From the NCBI GenBank assembly GCA_002224055.1, contig AZLU01000011.1:87501-151500 (forward strand): a DNA stretch of 64,000 nucleotides, written 5' to 3'. Positions 10,642 to 21,329 of this stretch are shown in pieces. The first letter of the stretch is position 1. Every line of letters begins with the position of its first letter. The notes beneath the pieces were generated by a model, which saw nothing but the letters and a program-made list of their open reading frames with translations, did no database searches and had not been told where the DNA came from. The position numbers were made by a program, and so were the translations under genes. This DNA comes from Pezizomycotina sp. ARF18 (Eukaryota > Ascomycota).

Positions 10642-11317
10642 CAGTCAGTTGACATAATTGTTGGGACACTTACCTAAAACGGCAATTTCTTCAAGTTCTA
10701 CAATATCTTAAATCATCGATAACTCACTCAATTATTATCCGATTTTTATAAAATTGAAAATTTACGTTTATTATATATATAATAATAACATATTAAAATT
10801 TTATAAAATTTTATCAAGTATTAATTTTATATTATTTTTTAAAATTTTTATATATAAAAATCTATATTATTTTTAAACTTATATTATAACGTCAATATTT
10901 AATAAAAACTTATAAAATTAAAATATATTATAGATTATATATTAATCTAACATATATTTAAATTTTAAAAAGATTCGTTATAAATTAAGCTATATATATT
11001 ATTTTAAATTTTAACTAGTTTAAAATCGCACGATTTTCGTGCAATTTCGCGTATTTTACATATAAAAAGTGCGTGAAGTACGTGTTTTTAAAAATGTATA
11101 AAATATTAAATATTATCACGTCATAAACTTTTAACGGATTTTTTTAAAATTTTAATATGTATTAGTTTACGATATATATTATAACATATTTAAGTTTTAG
11201 CCAATTTTATCCAGTCGTTGTTGCGTTATTATTGATTGAAAAAGTGCAAAAATCATACTTTTGTATGGGAAAACTGCCGTTTTAGGAAAGTGTCCCAACA
11301 ATTATGTCAACTGACTG
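10642..11317 (+). mobile_element. MITE-like element, copy 1 (Tc1/mariner-type ends, TA target)
   Basis: 676 bp bounded by terminal inverted repeats that begin CAGTCAGTTGACATAATTGT on both strands and agree over about 45 bp, flanked by TA at 10640-10641 and 11318-11319. The CAGT-type terminus, the TTGGGACAC motif in the repeat and the TA duplication are typical of Tc1/mariner-superfamily elements. The interior is strongly AT-rich with no transposase frame, so it is non-autonomous. A second copy at 48858-49531 has the same interior in the opposite orientation. Copy 1 lies between genes and interrupts nothing visible. Confidence 0.85.
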
Positions 11318-12290
11318 TATGTATCCTAGGAAATCAGAAATGGTATCAGCTCGAATTCAAGATTTATATCGTTCAACCTTCAAAATTTCGACACCCAAGA
11401 ATCATACGTCACCTGAAGTTCGTATGTCTTGGATATAGACAGCGGCCAGGATTATCGTCAACGTGATCTGTAAATTTCAAGCTGGGTCTTATTTCTTCAT
11501 TCTATTTCCTAACTCGACAAAAAAAATGGTTTTAAAAAAATAAAGGGTTTTTTTTTTTTTTTTTTTTTTTTGGGGGGGGGGGGGGGCGGTCGCTAGTTGA
11601 TTCAAAATCGTTCCGTAGTCAGAAGCGACAATTGGAGAACTTGAACACCCAACACATCAACATATATTCATCCATTCATCCATATCGAGATTAAAGGATA
11701 TAACATAGGCTACAGAATTCTTTTTGATTGTATAATCGTATGATTTTCTGTCACTCAGAGATGTTGAAATAGAGTCTCATAGACCCTCTAAGCCCTATTG
11801 CACGGCAAATCATTTAACGTGGAGCCAACGGTCTTCGGGGTCCGTTGGAGGATTACGTGTATTTGGGGGGGTTTCCCGAACCCGGTATTTTGGGTCAGTT
11901 CTCCGAGAAAGTCTAAAAACTTCGAATCTCCGATTATATGAACAGCTTAAGGTTGAATGAATCAAGACCGAAAGATACAATCAACCGTCGGACAGCCCTC
12001 GTGATTATATGCTAAGTTTTGAGCTTTTCTGGGACTTCGAAACTGTGACCTCGGATGCACCCATTATAGTTCCCTAGAACAAGCAATCTTCTTCAATACG
12101 CCCGGCCACAATTTGGGTATTATTCCTCGCCAAGGGCCGAATTTCGACACTAGACAGCTGGATTTACGAAACGTCAAGCAGACCAAGCAAAACGCCCATT
12201 GTCTATACTGATTGTCCCATAACGCGAACGCGCCATCGCAATGAAAGGAGCAAATGCAATAATAGTAATATACGAAGACCCCGGACCTCA
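11318..12290. repeat. Gene-poor interval with a T24-G15 tract
   Basis: About 1 kb without a convincing gene up to 12.07 kb. It holds 24 T (11548-11571) followed directly by 15 G (11572-11586). From about 12077 to 12299 an open frame leads into the next gene but has no ATG and weaker composition. Confidence 0.45.
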
Positions 12291-12299
12291 TTCGAGCAG

Positions 12300-12641
12300 G
12301 TGATAGATGACCTTTTCGACTGGAGCGTTTCCAAGCTTGAAGCTGTCATTGGCAAGGAGCTCGCGAGACGACAGGCTCAACATTTTATCATGTGTCCTAC
12401 ACGGAATCTCAAAAGGTTTCAGCAAGTTACCTCTCCAATGCAAATCCAACAGCTCAATGCAGTGGTAGACGACACGAAAGCCAATGTGACGAGATGGGCT
12501 ATCCTTGCAAATCATTACTTGGGACCGGGCTCACCGGAAAGCGCAGTGCCTGTCGCAGAACGACTTGAAAGGCTAGTCGCAATAAATTACGGCGACGTGC
12601 TTAGGGAAATCGATGTCAATACATGTAATCGTCGATTATGA
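12300..12641 (+). CDS. Small helical protein, paralogue of the 14.3 kb gene
   Basis: Coding runs from at least 12300 to the stop at 12641. The frame is open upstream to about 12077 with no in-frame ATG near the start of similarity, so the true start may lie in an upstream exon; an out-of-frame ATG lies at 12307. The protein is helical (LFDWSVSKLEAVIGKELARR). From LFDW it aligns without gaps to LHRW of the 14262 gene: L..W.V, a branched pair then G, LA.R.A. A second TRW/TERW anchor follows 58-59 residues after the first Trp in both. The C-terminal third differs. Uninterrupted over the conserved part. Function unknown. Confidence 0.5.
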   Translation: MIDDLFDWSVSKLEAVIGKELARRQAQHFIMCPTRNLKRFQQVTSPMQIQQLNAVVDDTKANVTRWAILANHYLGPGSPESAVPVAERLERLVAINYGDVLREIDVNTCNRRL

Positions 12642-14261
12642 TTACGACATTCTCCTTTCTCTCCCAAGTCTTCTGCTATCCTGCTTCAAATTCGGAGCAT
12701 TTCCACAAAAATCCCGAATTCTTCAATATCGTCCGTAATACGGCGTTTTCATTTCTGAAAGTTGCACCAAAGAAGCGTTGAATAATTCGGTATGTCTCAA
12801 TACATAGATTTCCAAATCTAGGGCCACCTTTATTGATATTATCTAATAAAGATATCGTTGAGTTTGATACTCCCTTTGTGGACTGTGGAAAGCCCAAATC
12901 AGAAAGGATAAACCATTATGAATATAGCCACGCCGATTCAGAGTTACTAAATAGATTGATCACCATCCCCTAGAAAAATCGACACATAATACAAGCCCGA
13001 TGCCACTAACCTAAAGATATCCAGCTCAAAAGGTTTAATCTCCGACGCGGAAGATTGAGCGAGACCTAAAAGCTGATGTATGTAGCTACGGTAGTTAATA
13101 TTACTTCAATGTCATTATTCTATGGCTGAAATATAAATACCTCCGTTGAACCCTCTTGTATTCGATAGAGAACCGCCTAGCGTACGCCTATACGATCGAT
13201 TCTCTGCCTATACTTCTGCTAGATACAATCCTTAATATTCCATACCCTTTTAAACGATATGAGTTCTAGTTCTCAACCGACAACATGCCCAATCTCCCGC
13301 GAGAGATGCAGGAAATCGAGCTAGGCCGCCGTCCGCCCACTTACCTATACAAGAAAATAACGGATACACAAACCTGGTTTTTCTTTAGAGCAATCCCATC
13401 AGTGGGGCTCGAGATTCTGTCACGGCGGGGATAGTAGCGATCAACGCAGTCTGGCATCATCTCCGCCCAAAATACGGTAAATTCGAGACGACAAACACGA
13501 CAGAAGCTCGATAGCAAAGTAGAGGATATCAAAAAGGAAATCAAAGTGTGGCTTAAACAAGTCAAGGCAGAGAAGAAAGCTAGAGGGGGCAAAATTAGTC
13601 AATCTTATATGCAACGGACGTTCCCGTATAAGGACAGCGGAATCGGACGGTAGTTCCCGGTATTTCTCGAAAACGCACCCATCATGAGAGTTTGTCTAAG
13701 GACCTCTCTTATCCGCAAGTGTCTTTTTTTTTTTTTTTTTTTTGGTTGGCCAGATTTGTCCATATTTAATAAGCGCAGGGGATAGATCTCGGGTTTCAAA
13801 TCTACATCGGGGGTAGCAACGCCTTGCTCTGCCGGGGCCTCGTGGCAGTTTTCATAATAAAAATTGTATAGAATAAGTTCCGTTGGTTAGACACTGCGAT
13901 CTTTCAAATTTGCATTAGCTCTCGGTAGCGGCATTGATTGAGTTTAATTATCCTTAGCTTTGGACTTGAAGTGTTGCAATGATCGAGATATCAAACTTGT
14001 ACAGTTCATCACCGCGCCTTTGCGGGTTTATGTCTAATATACTCCAGCTTTGAGCATAAGTGCTATGAGTCTCAAACCCACTGATCCGCAAAGCACCAGT
14101 GAATGATTTTACTGTCAGTACATTAGTATTAAATGGGCCAGGAAGGACCCCATTTTCCATGCTCTAACAGTGCTTCGACATCTAATCCTCTCTAACGAAA
14201 GCTTCTTCAAATTATTCACTAGAAACCTACATACTCAACTCATCTAGTCTACAAATCCATC
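12642..14261. other. Gene-poor interval
   Basis: 1.6 kb with no supported gene. Short frames occur on both strands (for example minus 13341-13592 and 13605-13799), but the second runs through the homopolymer near 13724-13743 and none resembles its neighbours. Confidence 0.4.
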
Positions 14262-14678
14262 ATGCCGAGGGCCTCTCGCACTTCAAGGACTCCGCTTACG
14301 CAAATGGCAACGCCATTTGTCCTGCGAATGGACCGTCTACACCGGTGGATGGTCAACAGCATGAAGCCAATCGTAGGAACGCGACTGGCCACGAGAAAGG
14401 CCAAAGATATCATGCTCGTCCTCCGCGGTCATTTGGCGCCATCTTACCGTCATATCCTCTCAACAGAAAGTAAAGCAGAACTAGATGAGGAGATCGAACT
14501 CATACGAAGTCAGACTGAGCGGTGGCTGGAAATTATTCGAAATAAGATCGCCGAGGGGGCTATTCCACAGTGGGACACCTTTAAATTGGAGTTTCCGGAG
14601 GTTTGCGATTTTGATAAAGCGGATTTCCTGATGCATTTGGGACTACAGCGGTCCTTTAGTAGCCTTACATGCGGGTGA
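14262..14678 (+). CDS. Small helical protein, paralogue of the 12.3 kb gene
   Basis: Uninterrupted 138-codon frame starting MPRASRTSRTPLTQMATPFV, a basic polar leader without a signal peptide. A helical body follows (RLHRWMVNSMKPIVGTRLAT, ELDEEIELIRSQTERWLEII) and then IAEGAIPQWDTFKLEFPE. The core matches the 12300 gene: W at the same register, IVG against VIG, LATRKA against LARRQA, TERW against TRW. This pair is the clearest direct evidence that the series arose by duplication. A mitochondrial presequence cannot be excluded given the Arg/Ser/Thr-rich first 15 residues. Function unknown. Confidence 0.58.
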   Translation: MPRASRTSRTPLTQMATPFVLRMDRLHRWMVNSMKPIVGTRLATRKAKDIMLVLRGHLAPSYRHILSTESKAELDEEIELIRSQTERWLEIIRNKIAEGAIPQWDTFKLEFPEVCDFDKADFLMHLGLQRSFSSLTCG

Positions 14679-15403
14679 CTGTTTACTTTTACCTATGACA
14701 TCTCGTCCTCTTATTATTCCGCATGTCCTTGTTTAATCTCTTGGTATTACTTGTACCTTAAATCCGAATTCTGATTGATTTAGCTTAAACCTTAGTTGCC
14801 CATCACTGCTGGGAATTTTTTTATCAACTTCAACGTATCTGAAATTTTGAACGCTCTCAGTGCAATTAACGTTCCGGTTGAAATATTGAATATAATATTC
14901 CCGGACCATCACACTAGCTCAGGTCCCGAAGGTCAATAAAGCAGCCTTTGTTTTCCCAATTGCTCAAGCCGCTGAATTTCAAACCTGACGGATGAGTATT
15001 GATGCTTGGTAATTTTGCTGAATCAAGGGAGAAACCGTTCATCTGAAAACGTACTACGTACGTACATATCATCCCTGAAAAGAGGACTGCAATTTCTCTT
15101 CTACTTATAAATATGATGTCTGAGGAGGTATTCAAGCGTGACTCCGATGCGTGTCTTAAGTCCAGTATCAAACTTATCAGGGAAAGATACCTTTGTAAAT
15201 CGATAGTACGCTTTGATGGTATCATTGTGATCTCGAACTCGCGATATTGAATTTAGAATGGCACCATGATAGTCGACTTTCTCTTAGGTGAGAGAAATGG
15301 AGTTGTTCCCAAATGGGAGATCCTCCCATTGTTGTATCATTCTGGGGATATAAAGACAGAACGTTACCCGAACAAGATTTTCCCCAAAAGCTCAACAAGG
15401 GCC

Positions 15404-15454
15404 ATTTCAGAATTCCATCATTCTAGATCATTTCAGAATTCCATCATTCTAGAT
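15404..15454 (+). repeat. 26-bp direct repeat, two copies
   Basis: Two adjacent copies of a 26-bp unit beginning ATTTCAGAATTCCATCATTC, at 15404-15429 and 15430-15454, essentially identical. Probably a recent slippage duplication. Confidence 0.85.
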
Positions 15455-15510
15455 ATTGCATCACCGCTCTGGCGCTTTATATTCAGCAAATCGCTCTTCA
15501 CACGACGTAA

Positions 15511-15738
15511 AATTTCCATAATGAAAGACAAGGCCCAATCAGGCGTTCCGCGGACTCGGACGAACTCAAAGATCAGCGCATCGAGGTCGTAATACCTCGA
15601 ACCCAGGGAGAGCCATACAAGCTCAGCGTGCCTCTTGAGGATACAGTGGAGGCTATCCACCATTACGAGAGGTCCCTCGTAAATAAGAGCCAGAATCCGT
15701 GGCCAAAGCGAAATCAAGATCACCCGCCAGTTGTTTAA
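15511..15738 (+). CDS. Possible exon of unknown gene
   Basis: An open frame of 75 codons without an ATG, bounded upstream by a stop at 15508. It reads RIEVVIPRTQGEPYKLSVPL then EDTVEAIHHYERSLVNK, convincingly hydrophilic and protein-like, and ends HPPVV. It may be a terminal exon or a remnant. The opposite strand also has an open frame here (15433-15723), which lowers confidence. Confidence 0.2.
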   Translation, partial: NFHNERQGPIRRSADSDELKDQRIEVVIPRTQGEPYKLSVPLEDTVEAIHHYERSLVNKSQNPWPKRNQDHPPVV

Positions 15739-16594
15739 AGCATTGAAAGCCTTTTACTAAAGCTGCGGGGTAGAAATCACTCTGAACTTGGAGGAGAGCT
15801 TGGGTATAAAGTTGCTAATACTTTGAAGAATTGGGCTACGTGCTTTGGATGTGCAATGAAAAGCGATCTCCGATAGTTGGTCCTGTATTTTTCTATGAAG
15901 GAAATAGCCAAAAAATTAAAATACACATTGGAAATTAGATCACGAACGAAAGGCTTTGGAATTGAAATGCGATGCACTTGTCCGTCCTTATTTCCTGTTT
16001 TGTATCAGAACCAGAAGAGCACTAACTACCTTATTGCATATTTTCTCCGAATAATCATTCCGAAACTCGTTCTCCAGTGTGTTTTCTTAGTCATTACGAG
16101 TCTGGTCAAATATCGCGCAGTGAAACAGCTTTAAACCTCACACGTAGCTCGAACCGCCACGGGAGTTATATAGTAACGTAAAAGCTATAAGTGATTTTGG
16201 TTTCCAATACTGAAAGATGATTCTGTAAAATATGCAGGTTTCCGCAGGGATTTTTTGTGGTTGTACAATTTCATGGCAACGCGCCAGTGTGTAGCGACCA
16301 AGAGAACCATGAAGTTGAAGCTTTTGTAAGCTTGATCCTTTTAGCTACGTCCTTGAAGCATCTTTCGATGTCGGCAAGAGTTAACCTTGCACTTCTCCTG
16401 GGCTATATATACAACCCCCGGTGGCCTTCCTGCACTTCCCTTTTTTTTCCCCCTCAACTCCAACAGCTATTCCACACAGCATATCCAGTTTACCACTTAC
16501 ACACCTCTCATACTAAAGCACTACTCATACTAGAAGTCCATTCCCACAATTTAATCAATCTACTTATCAACCCCTCAAAATAAAAAACTCAAGG

Positions 16595-16846
16595 ATGGCT
16601 ACCAGGGAAGAACGTATCAACAACGAGATCGAAAGATTCAAGAACGGTCTTAAGGATCACTTTTACTCGAAGTATAGGGGAGAGGAGAACGAAAAATCCC
16701 GATATGACGCCTACAACCAAATTGATTTCGTGATCGACAATGTTTACGCCCGCAACTGGAGAGAAATGAAAGCTCCCGAGGCCGATGTTTTTGAGAACAT
16801 CTGGCAGATGGAGTTGCCTCTCAGAGAACAAGTCCAGAATACTTGA
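16595..16846 (+). CDS. Small charged helical protein, array member (16.6 kb)
   Basis: 83 codons from MATREERINNEIERFKNGLK, uninterrupted. Highly charged and helical (DHFYSKYRGEENEKSRYDAY, NQIDFVIDNVYARNWREM, ADVFENIWQMELPLREQ). NQIDFVIDNVY has the register of NQIIDAIIART in the 8.5 kb gene, but the similarity is weak. The leader has a TATATATA box at about 16404, then a pyrimidine-rich stretch with a T tract, then ATG about 190 bp after the box, in the context CAAGGATGG. No signal peptide. The antisense frame over the same bases is a shadow. Function unknown. Confidence 0.52.
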   Translation: MATREERINNEIERFKNGLKDHFYSKYRGEENEKSRYDAYNQIDFVIDNVYARNWREMKAPEADVFENIWQMELPLREQVQNT

Positions 16847-16849
16847 CTG

Positions 16850-17846
16850 GACAACCAGCTCCCTCAGTCCCTTCATGATTCATTCCACTCTCATTCCTCC
16901 CGACATATAGGGCGCTATCTTTTCCTTTTTTTTTTCTCCCTCGTATTACGGTGTTCGTTTGCATTATTTGAAAAAAGTTCTTCATATCTGTACCCACGTA
17001 ATGTTTACATTATAGATTGCGTTGTTGGTGCCGTTTGGCCAAGAAATTTGTAAATACGCAGTAAAAAAAAAAAAAAATTGAAATATTTCGCGTTGATAGC
17101 GAGTCGCGTTCAGCGAATATAGTATCTGAATTACTTGTGATCCGACATGCATGGGTCTGACGTACCGTCTCCCATTGCTATGCCTTGAGAATCTAATGAG
17201 AACTCGTCCTGATTAAAAACAATGAAAATGAGCTCGTGGTGGTGAGTTCAATCGCTCTTTTCGCACAACCGTTTATTGCTTAACTGCTGGGTCGTGTAAC
17301 GAAATTAAGTTCACTGCTGCGTATTTACCTTAGCATGAAGTTGCTGTGGTGAATTCCTTTGTTCTCAAAAATTAATGCGACGCACGTCTATGCAAGTTCC
17401 TTTGTTGTTGCATGTCAGAAAATGCAGAAGATCGATTTTTAATTTCGCGGAGAGAACGATTTCGCTTGGTGCGACCGACACCACCGACGGTCTGCGGAAG
17501 GAACGGCGCGAAGGACGTCCCCGTGAGCTCCGTCTGAGACATCTCAGTATGAGCGTATACACGTAGGCATTGGTAGCGCCTTTCTACCCTTCGCATCTGA
17601 TTTTCTTCCATGGCTATGCAAAGAAATCCGCCCTTAGTGCTCAAAATGCAAGCTCATGACGCAGCAACGTTGATCTGTGCGGGTTTAAAAGCCAGCAGCA
17701 ATCCATCCTTTCATGGCCGCTTTCAACACACCCTCATACTCCTCGACAATCCACCTCCGGGTTCGAAGCAAGGACTCCGGTTCCAATTTCTCTTTCTATA
17801 ATAGTCTTCCTCAAATTCACGAACTACCTATACGCTCCCCCAGAAA
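16850..17846. promoter_or_regulatory. Intergenic with TTTAAAAG box before 17847
   Basis: About 1 kb with an A14 tract near 17063 and no supported gene. Frames at 17365-17801 on both strands lack consistent composition. A GTTTAAAAG element at 17683-17691 lies 164 bp before the ATG at 17847. The next two genes have a similar box 172 and 174 bp before their ATGs. Confidence 0.35.
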
Positions 17847-18119
17847 ATGTCTCCGCCTACTAGTAAAGCAGCTACCGCCATACCTGAATCTAAATGGCAC
17901 ATCCTCGAGGATATCATTTATAGGCTATTCCAGAGCAAAAGCCCCGATCTCGAGAAGCAACTTAAGTTCGCGGCACATTTCCACGTTAAACTCCTGCGGG
18001 AGCTCATGTTTACGTCCGGTGCGAGCGAGGAGACAGTTATAGAGACGGTGGATGCCTTGGTGGGGAGGACGCAGGAAGAGATTCTCAAGAAGCGCATGAA
18101 GGCGGTTAAGAAGAGATAA
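17847..18119 (+). CDS. Small helical protein, array member with VDALVGRT block (17.8 kb)
   Basis: Uninterrupted 90-codon frame, MSPPTSKAATAIPESKWHIL, then EDIIYRLFQSKSPDLEKQLK, a third helix ending LLRELMFTSG, ASEETVIETVDALVGRTQEE and a basic tail ILKKRMKAVKKR. Alignment with the 19486 gene gives ELM against ELM, DALVGRTQEEI against DALAACYREEI (same spacing), and a KK-rich end in both. The 8501 gene shares the DAL/DAI..RT block. The basic C-terminus could be a nuclear signal or simply a charged helix end. No known domain; function unknown. TATA-like box 164 bp upstream. Confidence 0.58.
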   Translation: MSPPTSKAATAIPESKWHILEDIIYRLFQSKSPDLEKQLKFAAHFHVKLLRELMFTSGASEETVIETVDALVGRTQEEILKKRMKAVKKR

Positions 18120-18613
18120 TACCTGGGCTTCAGCTCTTTGAGGCGCAGCAATGTGCTGATTCGACGCAATTCATTATTATTATTCCTATTTCTTTCAAAT
18201 CCATTCTTTTTTGCCGTTTCTTCATACGTAACCAGGCAGAATTCGCATGATGTATATATGGACATCGGTGATTTGCTGCTCCAATTTCCTTTCTTTGCTT
18301 TCATGTAAGGTAAAAGCAAGAACCCAAATTCAAATATCACCAGAATCCGTGTCGCTGAAGTTCAATGGAACTCAAGACTCGTGAGTTAACGATAAAACGT
18401 ATCTTTGAGCACTCCAAACGACAAAATTCGAGAATTCCCGGCTACTTAAGGCGATCACTTGGGCACCACTCTCCCTCTTTTTTTTTTTTTGCTTTGCAAC
18501 TTTTTTTCAACCGCCGGAATTACCAGATTAATCACGAAAAAGAATATCCATCCCAAAAACATTTACCTTGCAAATTGATCACTTAATCGTCACGAAATCC
18601 CAAGAAACAAACC

Positions 18614-18879
18614 ATGTCAGGTTACATTGAAAGCGACTCCAAAGAGATTAACAAGGCATTGAAGACCCTACGGAACACTCTCTACGAACTATACCGCCTA
18701 GAGCAGCCACAGAGGATCCTAACAAAACGAACAAAAGAGCTGACGAGGACACCGAGACAATAGCGGATTACGAATTCTCAGAGGGGAAGCGTGAAGAAAA
18801 AGTGATAAAGAGCCTAAACTGCATGATCAAGGAAGCGGAGGAGAGAATCGAGAAGATCAAGCAGCAATGGAAAAGATAA
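18614..18879 (+). pseudogene. Small helical protein, array member with one frame break (18.6 kb)
   Basis: ATG at 18614 opens MSGYIESDSKEINKALKTLR, but that frame stops after 49 codons. From about 18705 the adjacent frame carries the coding character (DPNKTNKRADEDTETIADYE, then KVIKSLNCMIKEAEERIEKI) and ends QQWKR at 18879. One base lost or gained near 18700 explains this; the combined length of about 88 residues equals that of both neighbours. A CTACTTAAGG box at 18442-18451 and a T-rich leader stand 172 bp before the ATG, nearly as in the 19.5 kb gene. Either recently inactivated or a sequencing error. Confidence 0.42.
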
Positions 18880-19485
18880 ATACGAATATTTGTTCGTCTT
18901 CCGGACTACTCAGTGTATTCAGATAAAAGAGCTTCTCACATACCAAAACCCAACTCAACTTGTATTCCTTGACTTTCTATCGCCTTTTTTTTTTTTTTTT
19001 TTTTTTGTTCGTTGATAAATACAGCACGGCGTACTCTTTTTTCCGACTCTTTTTTTTTTAACGAGGCCCGTCCCTATGTCAACTCGCTGTATTTATGACG
19101 TTTCTAGTGCTTTGTTGTTATCTTCTTTCTCTTTTATTTTTCAGATCATTATTTACACTGTCGATGGACCTTTCTTTTTCTTTTCAACTTGGGGAAAATT
19201 TAGTTTAGAATATTATGATGCCGGTTCTTGAATTGCAATCAATACCAATGGCCCATCATTAGGTGGATTTCCGCGCAATCCAAAATAATGAAATCACACT
19301 GTATCTTTCATCTATTTAAGGAACTTAGGTTCCTCCCCTTCGCACTTTTTTTTTTTTTTTTTTTTTTTTTTCCATAATCTCCATCTGTCCAGAAATCGCT
19401 AGATTACACAACTTCAGTCCCTAAAAGGCATTCTTTAACCACAAATTTCGTACCGAATACGCATAAAACTCAAGAACAAACCAAA
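18880..19485. promoter_or_regulatory. Intergenic with T-rich tracts and TTTAAGG box before 19486
   Basis: Contains T tracts near 18985-19007 and at 19346-19371 (26 T). CTATTTAAGG at 19312-19321 stands 174 bp before the ATG at 19486, and the long T tract lies between box and ATG. No coding frame. Confidence 0.4.
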
Positions 19486-19746
19486 ATGTTCTACATCTCC
19501 AGGACATCGTTTTCAAAGATCAATGAGAGGGAGAAGGTTTTAGGGGATCTCGTCGAGAAATTCATCAGCCTATGCGAATCCACAGGAGACCCTGACTGCG
19601 CGAGAGAGAGAGCTAGGCGATACGTAGAAGAATTCAGATATGAATTGATGGCAAAGGAACAGGGTAAGAAGGCAATGTCGGAGGCCTTAGACGCCCTCGC
19701 CGCGTGCTACCGAGAAGAAATCAAGAAGAAAGAGGGTAAGCGATAA
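19486..19746 (+). CDS. Small charged helical protein, array member (19.5 kb)
   Basis: Uninterrupted 86-codon frame: MFYISRTSFSKINEREKVLG, DLVEKFISLCESTGDPDCAR, ERARRYVEEFRYELMAKEQG, then SEALDALAACYREEIKKKEG. Paralogue of the 17847 gene by the anchors ELM, DAL and EEI..KK at matching distances. Four cysteines are present, with no pattern I recognise. No signal peptide, so cytosolic or nuclear. The ATG context is good (ccaaaATGT) and the leader has a TTTAAGG box and a 26-T tract. Function unknown. Confidence 0.56.
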   Translation: MFYISRTSFSKINEREKVLGDLVEKFISLCESTGDPDCARERARRYVEEFRYELMAKEQGKKAMSEALDALAACYREEIKKKEGKR

Positions 19747-20430
19747 GTGCGGGGATATTTGGGCTTCGTCACCCATCGGTATACTCCATGTATCTAGATA
19801 TCCCTAATTTCTTTTTCAATTCCTGTCATTTTCATTATTGCTGCTCCCTAGAAGAATCTAGATAAAACCCCCGCGGCACAGTCATTCATTGTTCCTCAAA
19901 GAATACAAGGTTTCGTACTAAAATATATTAACATTACACCGGAGAATGATGACGTTTCGTGTTACGGTTCCAGAAAGTTGAAGCAAGTTTCCCTGAAGTG
20001 TTCCAATGCGTTCCTTCTTACCGGTTTCGATTTTTTATAAACATGAATTATCAAAATTAATTTCAATGGCAGTTTTGTACAAGGGTTGCGCCCTTGTTTA
20101 ACAAAAATGTCAATAGTAGGATGGCTTTTTCCGCTCTACAGTATGAAACAAGTCTGAAAAGCTACCATAATTACTATGCGCGAGAAGCTGTTGCGATAGT
20201 CTTCTTCTGTTACATATTTGTATGGTCGCGCCGGCTGTCACTAAGAACACATCGTCTATAAGTACTAGCTCCCTCAGCTTGATATTGAAACGAAAAAAAA
20301 CTATCAAGACACCTCTATCGCGATCCCAGTTGTTTATCGATAGCGAATACCATTGTCGCAAGCAAAAAGTTCCCCCCTACCAGCACCTTACCGTCGGATC
20401 ACAATCCCGAGTCTCAGATATAGAGCAAAA

Positions 20431-20684
20431 ATGCTTACCTCCCCCTTTTCGCCGGCCGTCGAAGCCAAATTATCTATCCTGGAAGACGCAACGACCCAGT
20501 ACCTCCTCGCGCGCCATCCACACGCGACTGAAAAACGAAGCAGCGAGCCAGAGAAACCGCACGAAAGCACGTTCATACAGTCCGTCGGAACATTTTTGAT
20601 AATGGGTATGGGGAAGCAATGTTCGACAAGGTTATTGACGGAATGATTGAGAGGGTTAGGGCATCGGCCAAGAAAATTGGTTGA
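20431..20684 (+). pseudogene. Small helical protein, array member with one frame break (20.4 kb)
   Basis: Best start is ATG 20431 (MLTSPFSPAVEAKLSILEDA), followed by TTQYLLARHPHATEKRSSEP and STFIQSVGTFLIMGMG. At the G-run near 20607-20611 the coding character moves to another frame reading EAMFDKVIDGMIERVRASAK and ending KIG at 20684. The total of about 84 residues matches the neighbours, and VIDGMIERV occupies the place of VDALVGRT in the 17.8 kb gene. The break lies at a short homopolymer, a classic site for sequencing error as well as mutation. Upstream frames from 20222 or 20353 look like leader. Confidence 0.42.
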
Positions 20685-21329
20685 AAGCGGTGATGGTACT
20701 AGACTCCCGTGAAAGACAACGGCTGGATTGCAGTTACAACGTCAGGGACGAAAAGTTCGCATTTTAATGAGTACCGAGCAAAGACAATACGTGTATCCAG
20801 ACTAGCGTTAGTCCACAAAACCGCTTAGCATCAGAAATGCTTAGTCTCTGAACTAAAATGTAAGGTCACTCCGGTCATCCGTTTCTTTGATCGCGAGTGG
20901 CGACTGAGCTGTGTTGTTTTGATTTATCAAAAAAAAAAAAAAAAAAACTTGCAATGGCCGCCGATTGGCTCGTTTACTGTTATTGTCTTGAAATTGCCAT
21001 TAATAGTCTTCATCGGTAATTAATTGTTAGCCTCGCATATTCAGCTCCACCAAATTAAGGGGGTTTCTATGTTTATTTCTGACCCTCGATTTCAATAACA
21101 ATGGAACAACAACAAAAAAAAAACAACGCAGGTCCGACAAAGACAACAAAGCGGACAAAGAAAACCGAAAGACAACAGAGTATTATCTCAAGTTTGTAAT
21201 ACTGCTTCAAGTTCTCTCTAATAATATTATCCAAGAGCTCATATTTGCTTCCCCAAGCATAAACTGTCTAATTGCTCCCCGATCCGATCAAACGCTTTGC
21301 AAGTTTATTCCTTGGGCGGTGTCCCTTAG

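Noticed and set aside
10750-11220. Possible AT-rich replication origin or centromere-like DNA
   Set aside because: The AT-rich stretch is the interior of the MITE, repeated in the second copy.
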